DNA of 22,540 bases from JBBQUP01 sp038212305 (GTDB lineage: Bacteria > Bacteroidota > Bacteroidia > Bacteroidales > Marinilabiliaceae): assembly GCA_038212305.1 (NCBI GenBank), contig JBBQUP010000060.1:1-22540 (forward strand), in the 5' to 3' direction. The notes below the pieces were generated by a model, which did no database searches, was not told where the DNA came from, and was given only the letters and a program-made list of their open reading frames with translations. Below, piece by piece: positions 1 through 7,484 of this stretch. Both the position numbers and the translations under genes were made by a program. Numbering within the stretch: the first letter of the stretch is position 1; each line of letters starts with the position of its first letter.

Positions 1-49
1 GTTTGTTTTCGGCTGGATGAATACCACCAAGTTTAAATGTTTTTAACAC
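1..49 (-). CDS. rnfC: RnfC, Rnf electron transport complex subunit C (5' end only)
   Basis: Read on the minus strand from a GTG at 49-47, the visible codons give VLKTFKLGGIHPAENK. This matches the conserved N-terminus of RnfC/RsxC, the peripheral subunit that carries the NADH/FMN site and 4Fe-4S clusters. A purine-rich GGAGG lies just upstream of the GTG (plus-strand cctcc at about 57-61), an unusually good Shine-Dalgarno site for this kind of genome, and it supports the GTG start. The gene follows rnfB by about 20 bases in the same direction, the usual B-C order of rnf operons. The rest lies outside the window. Confidence 0.85.
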   Translation of the reverse strand, partial: MLKTFKLGGIHPAENK

Positions 50-70
50 GTTTGATCCTCCAAGGTTTAA

Positions 71-946
71 TTACAAATTAGATTCATTGGTTGTAGTAAC
101 ACTATCATCGGTGGTTTTAATTTTCTTTGGTGGAAAATTTATTTCTACAATAGCATTCGTTGGGCAAACTGATACACATTTCCGACAAAGTTTGCACTTG
201 TCATCATGAATATATGCTAAGTTGTTCTCCATACTTATTGCCTCGTAAGGACACTCTTTTACGCATTTTCCGCATCCAATACAGGCAACGTCACACGCTT
301 TTTTAGCAATTGCTCCTTTGTCTTTGTTGGCACATGAAATATAAATGCGTTTATTTTTCGGTCCTTTTGCTCTTAATTCGATGATAATTTTTGGGCACGC
401 TTTAACGCAGGCACCACAAGCCACACATTTATCTTGATCAATAACAGGCAATCCTGTTTTTTCGTCCATGTACATGGCATCGAACTGGCACGAAACAACA
501 CAATCGCCAAGGCCATAACATCCAAATGAACATCCACTTTCGCCAGCATATAGTGAAGCGGCAATTGCGCAAGAGGTTGCCCCATCGTAAGCGTTTGTTT
601 TGGGTCGGTTTTCGCATGTGCCGTTACAGCGCAGAACTGCAATGACTGGTGCTTTTGCTTCTACAACCTTCCCAAGTATGGCAGCCGCTTTTTGCATAGT
701 TTCAGCACCTCCAACTGGGCAATTTAATGCTGAGATGTCATCGGCTTTCACCAATGCTTCGGCAAACGCTCTACAACCTGGAAATCCGCAACCACCACAG
801 TTGGCAGCAGGTAATGCTTGCTCTACTTCATCAATTCGAGGATCTTCAAATACTTTAAATTTCTGAGCAACCATGTATAAAATGACTGCTGATAAAGCGC
901 CTAAAATGGCAAGGGTTATAATTGTTATCAGTACAACGTCGTTCAT
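71..946 (-). CDS. rnfB: RnfB, Rnf complex iron-sulfur subunit B
   Basis: Membrane-anchored polyferredoxin subunit of the Rnf complex, which couples electron transfer between ferredoxin and NAD+ to Na+ or H+ translocation. The 291-residue protein begins with one hydrophobic anchor (about residues 5-27). A 4Fe-4S domain of the RnfB type follows, with C50, C53, C58 (NCGGCGFPGC) and C76. After a linker with further paired cysteines come three ferredoxin-like CxxCxxCxxxCP clusters (CVACGACVKACP, CIGCGKCVKECP, CKLCRKCVSVCP). Length and domain order fit the long RnfB of Bacteroidota and clostridia. It sits 7 bases after rseC and about 20 before rnfC, so it is probably cotranscribed with both. All motif cysteines appear present. 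A short tail rich in Thr, Asp and Ser ends the protein. Confidence 0.95.
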   Translation of the reverse strand: MNDVVLITIITLAILGALSAVILYMVAQKFKVFEDPRIDEVEQALPAANCGGCGFPGCRAFAEALVKADDISALNCPVGGAETMQKAAAILGKVVEAKAPVIAVLRCNGTCENRPKTNAYDGATSCAIAASLYAGESGCSFGCYGLGDCVVSCQFDAMYMDEKTGLPVIDQDKCVACGACVKACPKIIIELRAKGPKNKRIYISCANKDKGAIAKKACDVACIGCGKCVKECPYEAISMENNLAYIHDDKCKLCRKCVSVCPTNAIVEINFPPKKIKTTDDSVTTTNESNL

Positions 947-953
947 AAATTTT

Positions 954-1379
954 TTAATATAGATTTTTAATTGTGAACGTAAAACTGTTTTTCAACTTCG
1001 ATCGAAATAAATACAATACAATAAAATAAAGTGTTACTAGCCCCAAGGTCGATAAACCAACGATGATTTCATTGGATATATATTGGCTGCTAATTATTAA
1101 GTATGACAATATTAAAATGGTAGGAAGAATATATGCCCAAAAAACGGCAATGAAACCTTGTGAGCTTTTTTCACCAATACTTACAATTTGACCTTCGTTG
1201 AACAAATTGGCTACTGGAGTGTTTATTTCAATTATTTTGTCCATTAAATCACTAGAACTGCATGCACCTTTTGCATGACACGAGGCACATGCTGACTGAT
1301 TAGTGATTTGAACACTAACCACTTTTTTATTTAGGCCAACAATAATCCCTTGATGCTCTATAATCTCGTTATCGCTCAT
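954..1379 (-). CDS. rseC: RseC/RsxC-reducing-system type membrane protein (SoxR reducing protein RseC)
   Basis: Small inner-membrane protein of the RseC/MucC family, found at the head of many rnf operons. The frame is open further upstream to 1547, but I chose the ATG at 1379 because the family homology begins there and the upstream residues look like translated AT-rich leader. The 141-residue product has an N-terminal beta-rich part with C31, C34 and C40 in SACASCHAKGACS, the family's conserved cysteine motif. Two transmembrane helices follow (about 74-96 and 104-126). In Proteobacteria, RseC proteins act in SoxR reduction or sigma-E control; in Bacteroidota the link is mainly to the Rnf complex, so the exact role here is inferred from context. 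It lies 7 bases before rnfB. Confidence 0.85.
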   Translation of the reverse strand: MSDNEIIEHQGIIVGLNKKVVSVQITNQSACASCHAKGACSSSDLMDKIIEINTPVANLFNEGQIVSIGEKSSQGFIAVFWAYILPTILILSYLIISSQYISNEIIVGLSTLGLVTLYFIVLYLFRSKLKNSFTFTIKNLY

Positions 1380-1399
1380 TTTGCTTAAAAAAAATCCTA

Positions 1400-1429
1400 C
1401 AAAATTAACCATTCTAAGCATTATACAAA
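1400..1429 (-). promoter_or_regulatory. Candidate Bacteroidota-type promoter for rseC-rnfBC
   Basis: On the minus strand a perfect TAnnTTTG box (TAATTTTG, 1407-1400) is preceded at 18 bases by TTTG (1429-1426). This is one base shorter than the usual 19-21 spacing. Transcription would start near 1393, leaving a very short leader before the rseC ATG at 1379. No SD-like site fits in it, in line with SD-poor initiation in this phylum. Confidence 0.45.
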
Positions 1430-1565
1430 CGATTGTATTGAATTTGTGTTTAGAATAAATAAAAATAATAAATGTAAAAAAGTGCAAAATCTTGATGCGA
1501 TTGAGATTGACTGGCTTTTTTCGAGAGTTTTTTATTGAAAAAATCAAAATTTATCTGAGTTTTAA

Positions 1566-2024
1566 TTAATCAAATTGAATAAGCGTACTTTCTTTTAATT
1601 CATTCATGACGAATGAACTTCTTACATTTCCTATGTTTTCGATTGCTGAAAGCTTATTGTATATAAAATAATGGTAGGCATCCATATCATTTACGACAAC
1701 CTTTAGCATATAGTCGTAAATGCCTGCAACGTGGTAACATTCAATGATTTCAGTAATGTCAATGATTTGCTTTTCAAATTGATGGATAAATTCTTTGGAG
1801 TGTTCCTTGAGCGAAACATTACAAAAAGCGGTTATGTTTTTACCCGCTGATTTTTTATTGATAATAGCTACATACTTTGAAATGATATGGTCTCGTTCCA
1901 TTTTTTTTATTCGCTCGTAAATGGGAGTAGTCGTAAGACTTAGTTTTGACGCAATTTCCTTTATCGAAGTTTTGCAATCTTTTTGTAAAAGATTCAATAT
2001 TTTTTTGTCTGTTGAGTCAATCAT
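1566..2024 (-). CDS. Lrp/AsnC family transcriptional regulator
   Basis: Predicted feast/famine DNA-binding regulator of 152 residues. The N-terminal winged helix-turn-helix (about residues 4-50) contains SIKEIASKLSLTTTPIYERI. The C-terminal RAM/ligand-binding domain (about 62-145) includes the region that typically binds an amino acid at the oligomer interface. I place the start at the ATG at 2024 (MIDSTDKKILNLLQKD), the standard family N-terminus. The alternative ATG at 2066 would add 14 hydrophobic residues without family support. The gene is divergent from the Cys/Met PLP enzyme at 2198, so it plausibly controls that gene and itself in response to an amino acid such as methionine; that target is inferred from layout alone. 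Confidence 0.9.
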   Translation of the reverse strand: MIDSTDKKILNLLQKDCKTSIKEIASKLSLTTTPIYERIKKMERDHIISKYVAIINKKSAGKNITAFCNVSLKEHSKEFIHQFEKQIIDITEIIECYHVAGIYDYMLKVVVNDMDAYHYFIYNKLSAIENIGNVRSSFVMNELKESTLIQFD

Positions 2025-2064
2025 GATTGGTTGAATTATTAGTAAAGGGAATATTTTTCTATGC

Positions 2065-2082
2065 ATGAATAAATATGAATAA
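2065..2082. repeat. Direct repeat ATGAATAA x2, possible regulator box
   Basis: ATGAATAA occurs twice (2065-2072 and 2075-2082) with a start-to-start distance of 10 bases, one helical turn. It lies between the divergent Lrp-type regulator and the PLP enzyme gene, just upstream of the regulator's chosen start. The phasing would suit a protein contacting one face of the DNA. The surrounding DNA is very AT-rich, so chance remains possible. Confidence 0.3.
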
Positions 2083-2197
2083 GCATTTAGTGAAATCTTC
2101 TATATATAATATAAAATCTAGTAATTATCACTGTTAAATGTTAATATTTGTGGCTCTTTACTTGTAATATGTGTAAATTTAAGAAAATATTACTAAT

Positions 2198-3499
2198 ATG
2201 GAAGCTTCAAATTATTCTCCCGAAAGTTTAATGATGTCATATGGCTACGATGCCTACCAACACTATGGTTCAGTAAAATGCCCTTTGTATCAAACATCTA
2301 CTTTTGCCTTTAAGACAGCTGAAGAAGGAAAGGCCTTTTTTGAATTAGCTTACGGATTGCGACAGCCAATAGAGGATGAAAAAATGGGAATGATTTATAG
2401 TCGCATAAATAATCCGAATGTAGATATTTTAGAAAAACGATTAGCGTTATATGAAAATACTGAACAATGCGCCTTTTTCTCAAGTGGAATGGCAGCCATA
2501 TCAACATCTATTTTAACATTGCTTAAACCAGGTGATTTATTGTTATATGCTTCTCCGGTTTATGGGGGAACTGATCATTTTTTTAATCATGTTTTAAGTA
2601 ATATGGGCATTCAAGCATTGTGCATTGATCCTGATAGTAGTCCGCAGCGAATAATTAATCAGGTTGCATCGCATTGTCCTAATAAAAAGCCAGGAGCAAT
2701 ATTTATCGAAACGCCTGGAAATCCAACCAATCATCTTATTGATTTGGTTTTGATTAAGCAACTATCCGATTACTATTCAGTTAATGATCATGTTTGTTAC
2801 TCAATAGTTGATAATACTTTTTTGGGACCTATTTTTCAACATCCGCTCGAATTTGGTATTGACTTAGTTTTATATTCCGGAACAAAATTTATAGGGGGAC
2901 ACAGCGATGTTTTGTGTGGAGCTGTTTTAGGAAAGAATAGTTTAGTAAGTCAAATTAAAGGATTAAGGACTTTTTTGGGTTCTCAAATTGATCCACATTC
3001 AGCATGGTTAGTACAGCGAAGTTTAGAAACACTAAAAATAAGAATGGTTCAACAAGCAAATAATGCTTGGGAGATAGCGAAATTTTTAAGTTCTCATAAT
3101 AAAGTTAAAAATCTGCATTATTTAGGATTTATAAATGATGAGAGACAAATGAAAATTTTTAGTCAACAATGTTTATCCCCTGGTTCAATGATAGCTTTTG
3201 AAATTGAAGGTGGTGAATTTGAAGCTTTTCAGTTTTTAAATAATTTAAAACTGTTTAAGTTAGCTGTTAGTTTGGGTTCAACCGAAAGCTTAGCTGAACA
3301 TCCAGCTACAATGACACATTGCGATGTGTCTGAAGCGGATCGAAATCGGATTGGAATTACGCCAAATTTAATACGTATGAGTATTGGATTAGAAGATTCA
3401 TCAGATTTAATAAAGGCTATTGCAATTGCTTTTGAAACAGTAACAAAGCCAACTAAACAACCTAATCCAAACAATAAAAAGCATACCGAATTAAGTTAA
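2198..3499 (+). CDS. PLP-dependent Cys/Met metabolism enzyme (methionine gamma-lyase / cystathionine gamma-synthase family)
   Basis: Fold-type I PLP enzyme of the trans-sulfuration family, 433 residues. Features visible in order: YSR (67-69), whose Tyr and Arg bind the PLP phosphate of the neighbouring subunit; SSGMAA (95-100); the active-site tyrosine Y122 in VYGGT; PLP-ring-binding D205 in VDNTF; and the Schiff-base lysine K230 in SGTKFIGGHSD. True methionine gamma-lyases usually have a cysteine two residues after the active-site tyrosine. Here that position is glycine (YGG), as in O-acetylhomoserine sulfhydrylases and cystathionine lyases/synthases, so substrate and reaction (elimination or replacement on methionine, homocysteine or an acylhomoserine) cannot be fixed from sequence. 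The C-terminal tail after about residue 415 is polar and probably disordered. Divergent from an Lrp-type regulator. Confidence 0.88.
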   Translation: MEASNYSPESLMMSYGYDAYQHYGSVKCPLYQTSTFAFKTAEEGKAFFELAYGLRQPIEDEKMGMIYSRINNPNVDILEKRLALYENTEQCAFFSSGMAAISTSILTLLKPGDLLLYASPVYGGTDHFFNHVLSNMGIQALCIDPDSSPQRIINQVASHCPNKKPGAIFIETPGNPTNHLIDLVLIKQLSDYYSVNDHVCYSIVDNTFLGPIFQHPLEFGIDLVLYSGTKFIGGHSDVLCGAVLGKNSLVSQIKGLRTFLGSQIDPHSAWLVQRSLETLKIRMVQQANNAWEIAKFLSSHNKVKNLHYLGFINDERQMKIFSQQCLSPGSMIAFEIEGGEFEAFQFLNNLKLFKLAVSLGSTESLAEHPATMTHCDVSEADRNRIGITPNLIRMSIGLEDSSDLIKAIAIAFETVTKPTKQPNPNNKKHTELS

Positions 3500-3513
3500 G
3501 AAGCTGTTTAAAT

Positions 3514-3547
3514 TTTATAGACGTCAAGATTTTTTGACGTCTATAAA
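3514..3547. terminator. 14-bp perfect hairpin after the PLP enzyme gene
   Basis: TTTATAGACGTCAA (3514-3527) and TTGACGTCTATAAA (3534-3547) form a perfect 14-bp inverted repeat with a 6-base loop (gatttt), starting 15 bases after the stop codon. No clean T tract follows the second arm, so a rho-independent terminator or RNA-stabilising 3' hairpin is likely but not certain. Confidence 0.6.
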
Positions 3548-3682
3548 TATCATATCTAGCCGTCGAATATCTAATATTCTTACTATCTCTGTCTTCATTT
3601 ATAATAAATTTATACAGGTACAAACAACTTATTGAAAATTGTTGTTGAATTTGAAATTATTGGTATTAATTCATTCAATTAC

Positions 3683-4288
3683 ATGAAAAAAAAGATGAAA
3701 GAGGTGTGGAATGAGCGTTACGCTATGGATGAGTATGTTTATGGGACTGATCCAAATGATTTTTTACTTCAGCAGATTAAATTATTGAAACCGGGGAAAG
3801 CTTTATTTGCCGCTGAGGGTGAAGGGCGAAATTCTGTTTAGGCAGCAACACAAGGATGGGAAGTAACGGCTTTTGACATTAGTGACGAAGGCCAGAGAAA
3901 AGCACTAAAATTAGCGGCAGAAAAAGGTGTTTCTATTGATTATCAAATCAACGACTTTGACGGGCTTTTATCAAATGAAGAGCGTTTTGATATAATTGTT
4001 TTAATCTATGCGCATCAACCCTCGGAACTTCGTAAAGTATATCATAAAAAATTATTGAGCTATTTAAAAAAGGGAGGAGTACTAATTTTAGAAGGTTTTG
4101 CAAAAGAGCAATTAGGCCGAGATTCGAGTGGCCCCCAATCTTTGGATTTGTTTTATTCGAAAGATGAGTTATTGGGTGATTTTAGCGATTGCAAACAAAT
4201 AAATATTGAGACAAGAGAAATTGAACTTAAAGAAGGTCAATTTCATAAAGGTAAAGCTAGTGTAGTAAGGTGTGTATGTGTTAGATAG
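3683..4288 (+). pseudogene. TehB-like class I SAM-dependent methyltransferase, interrupted by an in-frame TAG
   Basis: The reading frame from ATG 3683 (or 3695) to TAG 4286-4288 encodes a small class I methyltransferase of the TehB-like type, 201 residues counting the interrupted codon. It begins with WNERYAMDEYVYGTDPNDF, a family N-terminal signature. SAM-binding motif I is AAEGEGRNS, and a motif III-like region is LLSYLKKGGVLILEGF. A single TAG (3839-3841) interrupts the frame directly after motif I. The same frame then continues with AATQGWEVTAFDIS, including the acidic residue that normally binds the SAM ribose, and runs intact to the normal end. The blocked codon corresponds to an aromatic residue, probably tyrosine, in relatives, so one base change from TAT or TAC explains it. 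No ATG restart is evident for the distal part. The gene is either a very recent pseudogene, a sequencing error, or read through. TAG ends other genes here, so it is not generally reassigned. Confidence 0.8.
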
Positions 4289-4308
4289 ATAAGCGTAATT
4301 AAGCGGAT

Positions 4309-4333
4309 AGGACTTGTTAAAGTCCTTTTTTTT
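4309..4333 (+). terminator. Rho-independent terminator after the methyltransferase
   Basis: AGGACTT (4309-4315), loop gtta, AAGTCCT (4320-4326), then a run of eight T to 4333. This is a classical plus-strand intrinsic terminator 20 bases after the gene's final stop. Its intact state fits a gene that was broken only recently. Confidence 0.9.
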
Positions 4334-4444
4334 CGTATTTTAACACATAATCCAACGGTTTCAACTCCGGATTATGATGGCATAAAACTGAAATGATAAA
4401 AATTCTATAATTCATTTTATCCACTTTGCTAAACCATAAAAGTC

Positions 4445-5254
4445 ATGAAAAGGATTTTGTTATTAACCGATTTTTCTGATACAGCTCGACATGCTGTTAT
4501 GTATGCATTGAAAATGTTTGAGAGCTCAAACATGGATTACTACCTTTTAAATGCATATGAGCTTGAATTTAGTGGAACTCCTTATGTCACTCAAGTTAAG
4601 GAGGAGTGGGCTACTGAGAGTCTTAAGGGCTTGAAAAGTGAATTGTCTATTATCCATCATCGATATCCTCAAGCGCGAGTTGAACTATTGTCGGTATTTG
4701 GTACTTTAATTGATGCTGTTAAGCATGAAGTTACGAAACACACCTATGATTTATTGGTATTAGGATGCAAAGGGGAGACTGCCCTTGAGAATTTTTTATT
4801 AGGAAGTAGAGCTTACGATGTGATTAAACATATTCCTACACCAGTATTTTTGGTGCCTCGACATGCAAAATTTAAGTATCCCGAAAAAATTGTATTTGCG
4901 ACAGATCTTCATGATTTTCCAAGTGATAAAACCATTGAGCCGGTTCGTGATATGGTGCACATGTTCCATTCTCCCTTGGTTTTTGTTAATGTGTTAGATG
5001 AAGATGTTGCTGATAGAGTTGAATCGGAAGATTTAATAGCCAAGCATTTTCCTGGGGTTAATGTGTCCTTTAATTTTGTCGAAGATGATACGGTATCTGA
5101 TGGTATTAATAAATTTGTAGAAGAGAATGATGCTCAGATTATAACATTGGTAAGGCATCAGATGGGACGTTTCGATCGGTTTTTCCATCCAAGCGTAACC
5201 AGACAAATGGTGTTGCATCCAGAGCATCCGATGCTTATTTTACACGATGTATAA
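4445..5254 (+). CDS. Tandem universal stress protein (UspA family)
   Basis: Cytoplasmic stress-response protein of 269 residues built from two Usp domains. The first starts at residue 1 (MKRILLLTDFSDTARHAVMYAL) and contains a complete ATP-binding motif G-2x-G-9x-G-S (G107, G110, G120, S121). The second starts at about residue 148 (KIVFATDLHDF), and its corresponding motif is degenerate (VRHQMGRFDRFFHPSVTRQ). One half therefore probably binds ATP and the other has lost the loop, a common arrangement in tandem Usp proteins. It is monocistronic: an intrinsic terminator precedes it and a strong hairpin overlaps its stop codon. Its physiological trigger cannot be told from the sequence. Confidence 0.9.
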   Translation: MKRILLLTDFSDTARHAVMYALKMFESSNMDYYLLNAYELEFSGTPYVTQVKEEWATESLKGLKSELSIIHHRYPQARVELLSVFGTLIDAVKHEVTKHTYDLLVLGCKGETALENFLLGSRAYDVIKHIPTPVFLVPRHAKFKYPEKIVFATDLHDFPSDKTIEPVRDMVHMFHSPLVFVNVLDEDVADRVESEDLIAKHFPGVNVSFNFVEDDTVSDGINKFVEENDAQIITLVRHQMGRFDRFFHPSVTRQMVLHPEHPMLILHDV

Positions 5255-5290
5255 CTACAAAAGGAGGTGACCACCTCCTTTTGTAGTTAT
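5251..5290. terminator. Bidirectional hairpin between usp and the POT transporter
   Basis: A perfect 19-bp inverted repeat (5251-5269 and 5272-5290) is separated by two bases, so the real loop is about 4 nt. It begins inside the stop codon of the universal stress protein gene and ends 15 bases before the stop of the convergent transporter gene, so it can serve both transcripts. The stem core AAGGAGGTG/CACCTCCTT coincides with the Shine-Dalgarno/anti-Shine-Dalgarno pair of 16S rRNA. T-runs after the arms are weak. Confidence 0.8.
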
Positions 5291-5305
5291 TATAGTTATC
5301 TGAAA

Positions 5306-7135
5306 TTATGAATCTTTAGTCGCATTTTCAAGCCGTTTAATGATTGTGAAAATGAATATGGCTGACAATAAACAGCATACAATGAATATTGCCCATAACT
5401 GCCACAAGTCGAGTTTTCCCCAGAAGTTACTACCAATGAATAAGAATTTATTCCCTACGGCAGTAGCTAAGAGCCATCCACCTTGCATTAATCCTTGAAA
5501 ACGTGGCGGTGCAACCTTTGAAACAAATGATAGTCCCATTGGACTTAAAAAAAGCTCAGCAATGGTTAATATCAAATAACTGCTAATAAGCCAGTAAGGC
5601 ATTACGCGAGATGAAGCTGGCACTGGATTGTAACGTGTTAATCCATTTGCATCAATAAATTGTAATTCGTGAGGGGAAACCAAGTCGAGCGAAGCAACAA
5701 GAATCACCAAGAATCCTAATGCAGCTATTATCATTCCAAATCCAATTTTCTTTGGCGTTGATGGTTCAATGTTTTTCTTTGCCATCCAAGCAAAAATAGC
5801 CATTACTGGAAATGTAAGTGCCACTATAAATAGAGGATTAAACGATTGGAATACTTCAGGTGCAATTGGATTTTCGCTAGTGTAATTTGTTGTGAAGTAA
5901 TATGTTAATCCACCCATTACTAAAAATGTAGCTAATCCAATTAATTTTTCAGCTGCTTTTTTTCTAACGAAAATAAGTATTAAGCCAGCTGAGGCAGCAA
6001 TAAAAGTAAGGATCGATTTTAAATTGAAAAAGATATTGGTAAATGCATCTACTGTTTTAACTGTGTAATCGCGCGCGAAAAATGTTAATGTTAATCCGTT
6101 TTGATGAAACGACATCCAGAAAAAGATAACTACAAAAAATACAAGCATGAGCGATACCACTTTTGGACGTTCCTCTTTGGTCGATATCTGAAATATCCAG
6201 GCTATGAAACCAACGAATAAGCCTACTGCCAACCCTAGCATTACATTTTGAAAGAGAAAATGAAAAATATAAGATGTGGTTAACATTAATCCAGCTGCTA
6301 ATATTATTGCAACAGGACTACTGGTTGAATTTGCTTTGCTAATTTTTACAACCGATTCTTTGTTCTCATGTTTTTCTACCGAAGGGAGATGTTTGTTAAA
6401 TAATAAATATACAATTAGCGAAAGTACCATTGTACCTGCTGCAATAGCAAAAGCATAATTGTATCCCTTAGAAAATGCATCAATATATTGTTGAGCGAAA
6501 GCTGTTAAATCGGTTACCGCACTTCCTGATACCTGATTCGCTAAAGCTTGAAATTCGTTTGTGTTCTCTAATGTTCCTGACTGAAAAGCGTGACACATAG
6601 CGGGTAAGCTTCCATCATGTGTAAAACCTTGTGTTCCTAAAAACCAGTTTCGAACTCCGGTAGCAACAAAAGGTGCAAAAAAAGCACCAATGTTTATTCC
6701 CATGTAAAATATCATAAAGGCCGAATCTCTGACTTTCGAATAGGTTGGATTATCGTATAATTGACCAACAACTGCTTGCAAATTGCCTTTAAATAAACCA
6801 TTTCCTAAAGCAATTGTGAATAAACCAACAACAGTAATAGTTAAAGGTAAATTGGGAACTGCAATTATTAAATATCCAGCAAACATTATAACAATACCTA
6901 ATAGTATAACTAATTTATATTTGCGTGTTGCATCGGCTACAATTCCTCCAATAAGTGCTAAAGCATAAATACCAAAGTAAAACCAACTGTAGATATTACC
7001 TGCGGTTGATTCCGAAAGACCATATTTTGCTTGTAGAAACAATACTAATATGGCCATCATGGTATAGAATCCGAATCGTTCGCCCATGTTTGTTACAAAG
7101 GCTACGATTAGCCCTTTGGGATGTTCTTTAAACAT
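5306..7135 (-). CDS. POT/PTR family peptide MFS transporter
   Basis: Proton-coupled oligopeptide transporter of the inner membrane, 609 residues with at least 12, probably 14, hydrophobic helices. The N-terminus MFKEHPKGLIVAF and the motif NMGERFGFY place it in the POT family. The second Glu and Arg of the ExxERFxYY motif are present (E19, R20), but the first Glu is Asn16. The conserved TM4 lysine appears as K116 in GNGLFKGN. A hydrophilic loop of about 60 residues (about 165-225) lies before the middle of the protein. Loss of the first Glu may change proton coupling, although related Bacteroidota proteins may share the variant. Nearby pepD and other peptide-related genes agree with peptide import. 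It is transcribed alone and convergent with usp. Confidence 0.92.
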   Translation of the reverse strand: MFKEHPKGLIVAFVTNMGERFGFYTMMAILVLFLQAKYGLSESTAGNIYSWFYFGIYALALIGGIVADATRKYKLVILLGIVIMFAGYLIIAVPNLPLTITVVGLFTIALGNGLFKGNLQAVVGQLYDNPTYSKVRDSAFMIFYMGINIGAFFAPFVATGVRNWFLGTQGFTHDGSLPAMCHAFQSGTLENTNEFQALANQVSGSAVTDLTAFAQQYIDAFSKGYNYAFAIAAGTMVLSLIVYLLFNKHLPSVEKHENKESVVKISKANSTSSPVAIILAAGLMLTTSYIFHFLFQNVMLGLAVGLFVGFIAWIFQISTKEERPKVVSLMLVFFVVIFFWMSFHQNGLTLTFFARDYTVKTVDAFTNIFFNLKSILTFIAASAGLILIFVRKKAAEKLIGLATFLVMGGLTYYFTTNYTSENPIAPEVFQSFNPLFIVALTFPVMAIFAWMAKKNIEPSTPKKIGFGMIIAALGFLVILVASLDLVSPHELQFIDANGLTRYNPVPASSRVMPYWLISSYLILTIAELFLSPMGLSFVSKVAPPRFQGLMQGGWLLATAVGNKFLFIGSNFWGKLDLWQLWAIFIVCCLLSAIFIFTIIKRLENATKDS

Positions 7136-7171
7136 ATTTTTATATTTATTGGTTTAAGTTTATAATATTAG

Positions 7172-7179
7172 CAAAAATA
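7172..7179 (-). promoter_or_regulatory. Candidate -7 box for the POT transporter
   Basis: On the minus strand TATTTTTG matches TAnnTTTG exactly, 37 bases upstream of the transporter ATG. I see no convincing TTTG at the -33 distance, so confidence is limited. Confidence 0.4.
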
Positions 7180-7328
7180 GTTAAATATTGTAATCGTTGA
7201 GTTGACTAATGACAGGTTTTTAAGTCAATTATTATTGGGCGGTTGTTTTTATTAATAGTTAAATTGAGGAATTTAAATGAACTCTTTACTATTATAAAAA
7301 TTGCTTTTTTTTTAGATGGCAAAAGATT

Positions 7329-7336
7329 TACCTTTG
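7329..7336 (+). promoter_or_regulatory. Candidate -7 box upstream of nnr
   Basis: TACCTTTG fits TAnnTTTG exactly. The -33 position at 19-base spacing is only TTTT, so this is a tentative call. The inferred leader to the nnr ATG would be about 140 bases. Confidence 0.35.
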
Positions 7337-7484
7337 TTTTAATGCCTGATTTATTTGTCTTTTAAAACTTGGGCGTTATTTGGCAGCTATAATTATTGTT
7401 TTAGAATTAAAGACAACTGATATACAATGATCATATATTTATTGAAAATCACAATAACGAAGTAAATATTAAAATATAAAGGGA

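Larger units (their letters stand above)
7136..7484. other. Intergenic region between divergent POT transporter and nnr
   Basis: 349 bases of AT-rich sequence with many stop codons in all frames and no gene I can support. It holds the -7-like box of the transporter (7172-7179) and an exact TAnnTTTG match on the plus strand (TACCTTTG, 7329-7336) that could serve nnr, with a leader of about 140 bases. No clear hairpin or riboswitch-like pattern was seen. Confidence 0.6.

Noticed and set aside
1380..1547. Upstream extension of the RseC ORF to an ATG at 1547
   Set aside because: The extra 56 residues have no family similarity and cover the candidate promoter; the RseC homology starts at the ATG at 1379.
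3632..3682. Start of the methyltransferase frame at 3632
   Set aside because: It is a TTG with no family similarity in the 17 residues that follow; ATG 3683 or 3695 leads directly into the family N-terminus.
4055..4288. Separate 77-codon gene after the amber codon
   Set aside because: It would start at a TTG in the middle of the methyltransferase fold and is simply the distal part of the interrupted gene.
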